Positions 1 through 6,620 of a stretch of DNA of 58,467 bases are shown in pieces. The stretch is from the NCBI RefSeq assembly GCF_007989085.1, contig NZ_BJVJ01000040.1, forward strand, positions 1 to 58,467. Reading direction: 5' to 3'. Both the position numbers and the translations under genes were made by a program. The notes beneath the pieces were generated by a model that saw only the letters and a list, made by a program, of their open reading frames with translations, did no database searches and was not told where the DNA came from. Positions within the stretch are counted from its first letter, which is position 1, and every line of letters begins with the position of its first letter. The DNA is from Pseudonocardia sulfidoxydans NBRC 16205 (GTDB lineage: Bacteria > Actinomycetota > Actinomycetes > Mycobacteriales > Pseudonocardiaceae).

Positions 1-77
1 CATCCGATGACCGCAGCCATCGCCACGACGCGCAGCACCCACCGGCGCCCGCCCCCGACCTGATCGTTGTCTCGCAT
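1..77 (-). CDS. N-terminus of a possible membrane-anchored protein (runs off the left edge)
   Basis: Only the first 25 codons are visible, reading leftwards from an ATG at 77. The peptide starts with a short polar, arginine-containing stretch (MRDNDQVGGGRRW) and turns hydrophobic (VLRVVAMAAVIG), which looks like a signal anchor or first membrane segment. A purine-rich ribosome site (GGAAGGGTGG) lies just upstream of the ATG. No function can be given from so short a piece, and it could be spurious. Confidence 0.4.
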   Translation of the reverse strand, partial: MRDNDQVGGGRRWVLRVVAMAAVIG

Positions 78-299
78 CGCTTCCACCCTTCCGACGCCCC
101 AGAGCAGGACGTATCGGGCGGACCTTGACAGGACCGGACACCCACGCGGGGCGAGACCAGAGATGCCGTCACGTCTGCAAGCAGGTGGCAGGGACGGGGT
201 GCGCTCAAGGCCGCGGCCGAGAACAGATGGTGGACCGCCTGCGGCGGGGCCTGTCGGCCCTTGGCTTAGACGGTATGAGCAGTGGGTTTCCTCCGCGGC

Positions 300-470
300 G
301 TGATCGTGGTCGTCGCTCGTCGCGGGTCAAGGTCGTTCGTCCTCGCTGCGCTGCGGGCGCTCCACCTTGACCTGCTCCTCGTCGACGACCTCTTGGCCTG
401 GTGCGGAGGAAGGGCCAGAACCGAGGCGGGCGGGCGGGGTGGCCGGGGGGAGTAGGCCTGCGCTGGTAGC
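300..470 (+). ncRNA. Structured leader of IS110 element, candidate bridge RNA region
   Basis: The DNA 30-200 bases upstream of the IS110 transposase is rich in inverted repeats. A perfect 9-bp stem pairs 325-333 (GGTCAAGGT) with 364-372 (ACCTTGACC). It encloses a smaller GCGC/GCGC hairpin, and a TGGCC/GGCCA pair follows at about 404-432. Members of the IS110 group encode a guide (bridge) RNA in the noncoding DNA 5' of the transposase. Position and structure fit, but the loops that would pair with target and donor cannot be assigned here, so this is an inference. Confidence 0.35.
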
Positions 471-498
471 CGTCGGTGTGGACCTGGGGAGGTTGGCC

Positions 499-1581
499 GT
501 GGTGATCGACGTGCGGACGAGCGTGGGCCTGGACGTGCATGCCCGGTCGGTGGTGGCGTGCGGGCTCGACGGGCAGACCGGGCAGCTGTTCGAGCAGCGC
601 CTGGTCCCGGACCCGGCGACGGTGATCGACTGGGTCCGGGCCCTACCGGGGCCGGCGGCGGTGACCTATGAGGCCGGCCCGACCGGGTTCGGCCTCGCGC
701 GGGCGCTCACCGAGGTCGGGATCCGCTGTCTGGTCGCGGCGCCGTCGAAGCTGCAGCGCCCGACGGGGGATCGGGTCAAGACCGATGTGCGCGACGCGAG
801 GCATCTGGCCCGGCTGCTGCACCTGTCGGAGATCGTCGAGGTCGCGGTGCCGAGCCGGGAGTTGGAGGCGTGCCGGGACCTGACCCGCTCCCGGGAGGCG
901 GCGCGGCGGGAGTTGATGGCTGCGCGGAACCGGATGATGAAGTTGTTGCTGCGCCACGGGATCGTCTGCTCCGGCGGCACTGCCTGGACCGCCCGTCACG
1001 AGGAGTGGCTGCGCCGGCAGCGGTTGCCGATGCTGCACTCGCAGATGGCGTTCGAGTCCGCCTACGGCGCCGTGGTTTCCGCGCGGGGACGTCGGGATCG
1101 TCTCGACGAGGCCATCGAGGCGATGGTCGCGGACTGCGACCTCACGCCGGTGGTGCGCCGGCTGGGCTGTCTGCGGGGGATCTCGACGTTGACCGGGTTC
1201 GCGCTGGCTGTGGAGATCGGGGACTGGCACCGGCTGTCGGGCCGCACGATCGGCTCGTTCCTCGGGTTGGTGCCCTCGGAGTTCTCCAGCGGCGCAACGA
1301 AGTCGCGGGGCGCGATCACCAAGACCGGCAACGGTCACGCCCGACGGCTGTTGATCGAGGCCGCGTGGCATCACCGTCGTCCTTATCGGACCTCGGCGGC
1401 GCTGGCCCGGCGGTGGGAGCTCGCGTCGCCGGCGGCGCGGGGACGGGCCGAGCAGGGCAACCGGCGCCTGCACGCCCGCTGGGCGGGGTTCGACGCCCGT
1501 CGCAAGCGGGCGGTCGTCGCTAATACCGCGATCGCCCGCGAGTTGGCCGGCTGGTGCTGGTCGCTGGCCGTGCTCGAGTAG
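499..1581 (+). CDS. IS110-family transposase (intact)
   Basis: DEDD recombinase of an IS110-family insertion sequence. The N-terminal catalytic domain shows GLDVHARS (first Asp), YEAGPTGFGLA (Glu) and KTDVRDARHLARL (the two closing Asp residues). The C-terminal Transposase_20 domain shows the conserved run GISTLTGFALAVEIGDWHRL, then PSEFSSGATKSRGAITKTGN with its conserved serine, and ARRLLIEAAW. Start: a GTG at 499 (or 502) just before GLDVH gives about 360 aa, usual for the family, and GGGGAGG sits 6-9 nt upstream. An in-frame ATG at 367 would add a low-complexity leader and is less likely. The reading frame is uninterrupted, so the element may be active. Element ends are not obvious, as expected for a family without terminal inverted repeats. 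Confidence 0.9.
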   Translation: MVIDVRTSVGLDVHARSVVACGLDGQTGQLFEQRLVPDPATVIDWVRALPGPAAVTYEAGPTGFGLARALTEVGIRCLVAAPSKLQRPTGDRVKTDVRDARHLARLLHLSEIVEVAVPSRELEACRDLTRSREAARRELMAARNRMMKLLLRHGIVCSGGTAWTARHEEWLRRQRLPMLHSQMAFESAYGAVVSARGRRDRLDEAIEAMVADCDLTPVVRRLGCLRGISTLTGFALAVEIGDWHRLSGRTIGSFLGLVPSEFSSGATKSRGAITKTGNGHARRLLIEAAWHHRRPYRTSAALARRWELASPAARGRAEQGNRRLHARWAGFDARRKRAVVANTAIARELAGWCWSLAVLE

Positions 1582-1831
1582 TCCGGTCCGCCTGTGAGCG
1601 TCCGGGGTTCACTGGTTTGGGGTGGTGGCAGCGCCTGGGAGCGGATGCACGACCGCGTTATGAGCAGCCGCTGCGGATCCGGTCCGTGACGGTGACGCTC
1701 GTGCTTAGAGCAGTGACATCGCTCCAGCCGAACCAGCCGTCCTGCGGTGCCCAACCCGCGAATATCAGACTGATGATGCGCGTCGAAGTGACACGCTCAC
1801 CGCTCTGACCAGTGCGAACTCTGGACTCCCT

Positions 1832-1878
1832 GCGGAGCAGCGCCCGTTGTCAGTCGACGGTGACGGGCGCTGCTCCGC
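1832..1878. repeat. Perfect 16-bp inverted repeat downstream of the IS110 transposase
   Basis: Positions 1832-1847 pair perfectly with 1863-1878 (core GGAGCAGCGCCCGT), leaving a 15-base loop. It lies about 250 bp after the IS110 stop codon in a noncoding stretch (1582-2114) that shows no credible gene. It could be a terminator, a fold in an element-encoded RNA, or a subterminal repeat of one of the two IS110 elements. No T-run follows the stem. Confidence 0.6.
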
Positions 1879-2034
1879 CCTGCCTCTTGACAGGAGCGGT
1901 CTCCATATCAGCACGGCCGCACTCACCGTCAAGGGCGCTGCGCGTCGCTACGCGACGGACTTCGTCCGCCCTCGACAACCCCATGTCAACCTCGGGGTGG
2001 GTCGTTCCCGTCGCTGGAGTGTCCTACCGTCCTC

Positions 2035-2089
2035 GGCGGTGTCCAGGCCGGTGCCCTTCGGGTGGCCTTCGGCCAGCCTGGACACCGCC
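2035..2089 (-). ncRNA. Strongly folded RNA just 3' of the degraded IS110 transposase
   Basis: A perfect 14-bp outer stem pairs 2035-2048 (GGCGGTGTCCAGGC) with 2076-2089. Inside the 27-base loop are two further hairpins, CCC-TTC-GGG (2054-2062) and GGCC-TTC-GGCC (2064-2074), so the fold is a three-way junction. It begins 26 bp past the stop codon of the minus-strand IS110 transposase. Elements of the IS1111 subgroup carry their guide RNA downstream of the transposase and have subterminal inverted repeats, so this may be such an RNA. A transcription terminator is the simpler alternative. Strand is assumed from the neighbouring transposase. Confidence 0.4.
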
Positions 2090-2114
2090 TGCGGGCGGCT
2101 GGAGCGGGCTGCGA

Positions 2115-3361
2115 TCAGGAAGCGACGCCGGTGCTGGTCTCGTGCCGGTTCGGGTGCGCGTCAACGGGTTCGCCGGTATCGGGCGGACTGAGTCGTGCTG
2201 TTCTGGTGGCGACGACGGCGGCGTGGTGTGCGGGGTCGTATGGGGTGTGGTCGGTCCAGCAGCGCCAGATGATCCGTAGCCAGGCGCGGGCGAGGATGCG
2301 GACGGCGTGGGCGTGGTTGTGCCCGCGGCCCCGTGCTCGGGCGTAGACGTCCTGGGCCCAGGGGTGCGCGGCGCGGCTGGCGTCGGCGAAGTCGACGATG
2401 GCATGGCGTAGCCGGTGGTTGCAGCCGCGGCGGAACGCGACGTAGTGCGCGCGCCCGGACGCCCGGGTGGAGGGGGAGATGCCGGCTGCGGCGGCGAGGG
2501 CGTTGTCGGTGGGGTAGCGGCCGCGGGCGTCGCCGATCTCGGCGAGCATGGTCGCGGCGCGCACCGTTCCGGAGCGGGGCAGGCTGGTGAACACCGCGGC
2601 GTCGGCGTGCGCGGCCAGGGCCTGCTCGATGTGGGACTCGATCACGGTGATCCGTTCACGCAGGTTGGTGAGCAGCGCGACGAGCTCCAGCGTGATGGCC
2701 TGGGCCGCGTCGGTGGTGGGGCCGTCGGGATGCCCGGCCGGGGCCTGGGTGAGGTGGTCGAACAGCTGTCCGGCGGTGCGGGTGGTCGGGCGGGTGTAGT
2801 GCGCTGCTTCAGCCACGCGGTGAGGCGTTTCTCGGAGAGCCAGCGGGCGTGGCGTGGGGTGGGGAAGCGGGTCAGGAATGCCAGGGAGATCTTGCCGTCG
2901 AGCTGGTGGAACAGCCCGACCGCGCCGGGGTGAGCGAGCTGCAGGTGCGCGCGGAGCTGGTTGTGCGCGGCGACGCGGGCCTTGACCAGGTCGGCGCGGG
3001 CGCGCACCAGCATCCGCAGCCCGACGGTCGCGTCGGTGTCGACGGTGAGCGGGGTGAGGCGGCGGCGGTCGGTGCGCAGGACGTCGGCGAGGAGGTAGGC
3101 GTCGAAGCGGTCGTCCTTGTTGCGAGCCGCGCTGTAGCGGCTTCGTAGGGCGGTGACCTGTTGCGGGACGATCAGGAACACGGTGAGGCCGGCCTCGAGT
3201 AGCGAGGCGACGACCGGGCCGTCGCCGCGTTCGATCGCGACACCTGCGACGTGGTGTTGATGTAGCAGTGTGACCAGTTTGCGCAGGCCGGCGGCGGTGT
3301 GGCGGACGGTGATGCGTTCGAGTGCGGTGCCGGTGTCGTCGATGATGCAGATGGGCCGGGG
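2115..3361 (-). pseudogene. IS110-family transposase, 5' truncated and frameshifted
   Basis: A second IS110-type transposase, different in sequence from the one at 499. From about 3361 downwards the frame reads PICIIDDTGTALERI, later RYSAARNKDDRFDAYLLADVL (the DEDD acidic pair). Near 2805-2812 the reading moves to another frame, which carries the C-terminal domain (VFTSLPRSGTVRAATMLAEIGD, AGISPSTRASGRAHYVAFRRG) to a stop at 2115. The start codon and the first catalytic Asp are missing, because homology stops abruptly at about 3361 where an unrelated plus-strand reading frame begins. Two lesions make it a dead copy unless the frameshift is a sequence error. Confidence 0.8.
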
Positions 3362-3504
3362 GTGCGACGCCGGCGGTGCTGCGGATCGTGACCGGCCCGG
3401 TCACATGGGAGATCACCGACGCGACCGCCTATACCGCGATGCTGCGGGCGTGGCGTCAGGCAGCCCGGCTGCTGGGGGACAACCCGACCGAGGACGACGA
3501 GTAG
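3361..3504 (+). pseudogene. C-terminal remnant of an unknown gene at the IS110 junction
   Basis: Beginning exactly where IS110 homology ends, the plus strand has an open frame with clear coding character. It reads ATPAVLRIVTGPVTWEITD, then AYTAMLRAWRQAARLLGDN and an acidic tail before TAG at 3502-3504. There is no start codon and no upstream continuation, so this is probably the 3' end of a gene cut by insertion or deletion. I do not recognise the family. Confidence 0.35.
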
Positions 3505-3571
3505 CGGGCCGGTTGTGGACAACCCGGCGCGGTCGACGATGCGACCGCGCCGGGTTCGTCATCATGCCCGG

Positions 3572-3859
3572 ATGAACACTGCCACCAGGTGGACGTTGGG
3601 TGTGCTGCACCGGGGAGCCGAGAACACGGTTGCGCTGGATGACGGGATCGAGCCGAGCCGCGGGGAGGCGATCGATGCGGCGTCCGGCGCTCTCGTCGTG
3701 GCCGCGTCCGAGCGCGGCCGTCACGAGTATCGGCTCACCGTGGCCGACACACAGATCATCGTGGTTCCCGGACTGACCGAGCAGGGCGAGGTCGACCGCC
3801 TCGATCTGCACGACGCCACACGACCGGTCTGCAGCCATGACCTCACCGCCGGCGGCTAG
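3572..3859 (+). CDS. Small hypothetical protein (95 aa)
   Basis: ATG at 3572 opens a 95-residue frame that starts MNTATRWTLGVLHRG and ends in DLTAGG. It alternates short beta-like stretches (EYRLTVADTQIIVVPGL) with acidic turns and has no signal peptide, membrane segment or known motif. Codon composition resembles real genes of this genome. It follows the IS110 debris and precedes the restriction gene on the same strand. No function can be assigned. Confidence 0.45.
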   Translation: MNTATRWTLGVLHRGAENTVALDDGIEPSRGEAIDAASGALVVAASERGRHEYRLTVADTQIIVVPGLTEQGEVDRLDLHDATRPVCSHDLTAGG

Positions 3860-4212
3860 CGACGGCCCACACAACGCGACGCGGCGGGGTAGTTCTCCCG
3901 GCCCGCGATCTCTCGGTCTGGCCACGGTCGGTCACCGGAGCACGCTGACGCCCTACGTGGCCGTCCGCCAACGACACACCCGCGCCCGAGGGTTGGTCGT
4001 GGGGTCGATCGTGGCGGGCTTGGCGGTCGCCGGCACGCTCACCTGTCATGCCGAGAAGATCCTCCTCGCAGGCTGGGCCAGACCTGTTCGGGGGCGCCAG
4101 CGAGGGTTCCGCCACGTCAGGTTCGAGGTCGATCGAGTCGTTCCACCGGTCGCCCGCGCAGCTCCGACGGATGCGTAATAAATTCGTCGACTTCCCCGCT
4201 CCGACCGAGCAC
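3860..4212. other. Intergenic stretch upstream of the NaeI-family gene
   Basis: No convincing gene. An unusually AT-rich patch, TAATAAATT at 4179-4187, stands out in GC-rich DNA. Within it TAAATT (4183-4188) fits a TANNNT -10 box. It lies about 25 bp before the chosen ATG of the restriction gene at 4213 and may be its promoter. Open frames extending the restriction protein upstream to 4048 pass through this promoter-like patch. Confidence 0.4.
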
Positions 4213-5280
4213 ATGTCCAGCCATCGGCAGCTTCCATCGCTCGGAGACCGCGACGAGGCGTCCGAGGCGGTGCGGTTCCTGGCCGCGTGGTTCGAACGGC
4301 AGCCGGATGCGAAGGAACGTTTCCAGTGGGCGCTACGAGACTCACTCGACGAGTTGATGGACGGGCAGCGGACCGGTCGCTGGTGTTATCAGCAGCTGAC
4401 CAAGACTGAGAAGACTCATCTCGGGACCGTGGTCGAGGTCAATCTCACCAAGGAGTTCGAACTCGCAGACGGCGTCGATCTCGACTGGAATATCAGCGGG
4501 ATCGATCTCGACTGCAAGTTCTCCAAGTCGTTGGGTGGCTGGGAGATCCCGATGGAGATGTACCTCTGTCCCGCGCATGATGAACGTTCCGGGAAAGCGG
4601 ACCATCCGGCTCTTCTCGTCTGGCTTTGTGACGACCACAATCTCTGGGGCGCCGGAATCATCCAAATCACCGACGACCGTCTCGGCTGGACGAAGGACAA
4701 GAACACCGGGTTGCTGCGCCGTCGCTACAACCGAGACAATAAGCGGACGCTGTCGGTCGAAGCCAGGGATCAGATCTGTTGGCTGTGGGATCGCCCTGAC
4801 CATGCACTACCGGAGAACACGCTGCGCCACCTCGACGACGGGGTGCGTGCGAATATCTTCGCCGATAGGCGATCAGGGCAGAAACGCACCAATGAACTCT
4901 TCTCGCGGGTGCGGAATGTAATCATTCGCCGCGCGACGGTACTGACCGTGGCGAAGCAGGACGACGCCCCCAAACGGGCCCGCGACGCCCGTCTCCAGCT
5001 CCGAGGCCAGGGGATCATCGTCCTCGGCCACCAGGGCGTCCACCCCAAGGTCGCGGCGCTGCTGGGACTCGAAATTCCGACCAAAGGCGAGTGGATCTCA
5101 GTTCGGCTGGCGCCGGTCGAGGTCGAGGACCAGCGCCCGAAGTTCTGGCACAGTGGTAGATGGTGGGCGAAGGCTGATCCCGCTGAGCCGGAGACGCCGG
5201 CCCCCGACATCGCCGACATCGCCCGACCCGGCAGACACTTCGAGGTTCCACTCGGCCCTGATGAAATGGCCGAACTCTGA
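4213..5280 (+). CDS. NaeI-family type II restriction endonuclease
   Basis: Homolog of NaeI, the GCCGGC-cutting enzyme that needs a second DNA site as effector. From memory of the NaeI sequence, the block SLDELMDGQRTGRW ... KTEKTHLG matches TLDQLYDGQRTGRW ... KTEKTHMG. The catalytic set is present as Glu75 (VVEVNL), Asp91 (DLDWN), Asp100 and Lys102 (GIDLDCKFS), equivalent to NaeI E70, D86, D95 and K97. The position equal to NaeI Leu43 is Leu48. The C-terminal half carries the second DNA-binding domain (NELFSRVRNVIIRRA, GIIVLGHQGVHPKVAALLGL). ATG 4213 gives 355 aa and an N-terminus matching NaeI's; ATGs at 4048 and 4174 are possible. The protective methyltransferase is probably the C5 enzyme at 11331-12431. 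The GCCGGC specificity is inferred. Confidence 0.88.
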   Translation: MSSHRQLPSLGDRDEASEAVRFLAAWFERQPDAKERFQWALRDSLDELMDGQRTGRWCYQQLTKTEKTHLGTVVEVNLTKEFELADGVDLDWNISGIDLDCKFSKSLGGWEIPMEMYLCPAHDERSGKADHPALLVWLCDDHNLWGAGIIQITDDRLGWTKDKNTGLLRRRYNRDNKRTLSVEARDQICWLWDRPDHALPENTLRHLDDGVRANIFADRRSGQKRTNELFSRVRNVIIRRATVLTVAKQDDAPKRARDARLQLRGQGIIVLGHQGVHPKVAALLGLEIPTKGEWISVRLAPVEVEDQRPKFWHSGRWWAKADPAEPETPAPDIADIARPGRHFEVPLGPDEMAEL

Positions 5281-5496
5281 GCAGATCGGATAGAGCTGAG
5301 CCTCTGGGTCGGAAGCAGTAGCCCGAAACCCTCCTCAGCGGTCGTCGAACGAGGTCGGGTTCCGACTGTGATTCCTGGGTGAAGAGCCCGACGTTCAGCG
5401 CCCATCGAAGCCATCGAACTCGGCGGCCGCGCGGGGTGAGGTCCGCGTGGCTCCACCGCAGCCCCGGCGTCAGGTGGGAGTGTCCGAACTGGCTGG

Positions 5497-6438
5497 TCAC
5501 CAGCCCGTTCGAGCCAGGGCGAAATGAGCTGTCAGGTGGTTGGGGTGCGGACGAAGATCGGCACGCACCTGCAGCGGGAGACCGTCGAGCCCCGCGACGT
5601 CGGTGAAGGCGAGTAGGGCGGGCGAGACTCGAATGCACCACTGGCCGGGGTCCACCGCGATCAGCCACCGGTCGAACAGGCTGTGCAGGTCGCGTCGCAG
5701 TAGTAGGCCGGCGCTTGTGTCATGCTCGGGTGTTTCCGAGTAGCGGTAGAGGTGTGCGGCGTCGAGCGCTGCCGGGTGTTGTGGCCCGGTGAAAGCGCAC
5801 ACCGCTCCGAACTTCCGCAGGAGCTGCTCGCGGAAGCTCTGCTGGCCGATTCGGTACCGGCCCACCCGCTCTGCGAAGCCGCCGGGCATGCACGGACGAA
5901 CCCGGCCGTCGGGTGCCCAGAATGCGCTGCCCCGAATCGTGGTCTCGGCGAGGAGCGGGCGGAGGCGGTCCATATCGAGTTCACGGATCGCGTGTTGCAC
6001 CGCGCGCCCGAGATACGCCGGATCGATGTCCGCGACAGTGACGACGCCGTCGACCGGTGTGAAGGTTCGTGCGTAGTTGGCGCGGAACTGCTGGACGTCG
6101 ATGAGCTCGGCCACAGGCTCGTCGAACTCGGCGCCGCAGGGGCTGCACTTGAACACCGGCCTGAGGTTCCGTCTCTGCTTGAAGCCCGTCCGTCCGCACT
6201 CAGGGCACCGGCGGCGGGTCTTCTGCGTCGCCGAGACGTCGACCGCGTCGATCCACCCCACGCCGAGCACGAGCTTGCCGTCGCGCAGCACAGCCAGATC
6301 GCCTCTGGCGACTCTCCCGTGGTTCGCGACCGTGCTGTCGAAGACGTAATGACTGTCGAGCCGGTCGGCGTAGCCCTCGTTGCCGACGTACTGGCGAGCC
6401 GATTCCTCGAGCGTGAGGAAGCTCCAGGCGGCGCCCAT
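5497..6438 (-). CDS. HNH endonuclease with zinc ribbon
   Basis: A 313-residue protein. The N-terminal half (about 1-110) has a globular domain ending in a zinc ribbon with Cys78/Cys81 (CPECG) and Cys98/Cys101 (CSPCG). The C-terminal part is an HNH_2-type nuclease: CAFTGP at 214-219, AAHLYRYS with His229, and GLLLRRDLHSLFDRW with His252; the usual Asn before GL is Ser here. GAGGGAGA sits 4 nt before the ATG. It is the last gene of the dcm-ATPase-Z1-HNH series on this strand and converges on the NaeI-like gene, so it probably supplies an additional nuclease to the same defence system. Some of these HNH proteins are annotated as predicted restriction endonucleases. Confidence 0.8.
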   Translation of the reverse strand: MGAAWSFLTLEESARQYVGNEGYADRLDSHYVFDSTVANHGRVARGDLAVLRDGKLVLGVGWIDAVDVSATQKTRRRCPECGRTGFKQRRNLRPVFKCSPCGAEFDEPVAELIDVQQFRANYARTFTPVDGVVTVADIDPAYLGRAVQHAIRELDMDRLRPLLAETTIRGSAFWAPDGRVRPCMPGGFAERVGRYRIGQQSFREQLLRKFGAVCAFTGPQHPAALDAAHLYRYSETPEHDTSAGLLLRRDLHSLFDRWLIAVDPGQWCIRVSPALLAFTDVAGLDGLPLQVRADLRPHPNHLTAHFALARTGW

Positions 6439-6620
6439 GCGATCTCCCTCGTCAGTGCAGTGATTGGGTCATGGAGGTTGTGGGTATTTGCCCGGCCGCG
6501 TCCAACGCGACGCATCAGCCGCCGGCGACAGTCGCGGCACGCGGCGACCGCCCCGCCATGTCGAGCTCGGCCGTCGCCGCGGACAAGTCCTCGGGATGCG
6601 ACAGCCGCACATGCCGGGGT

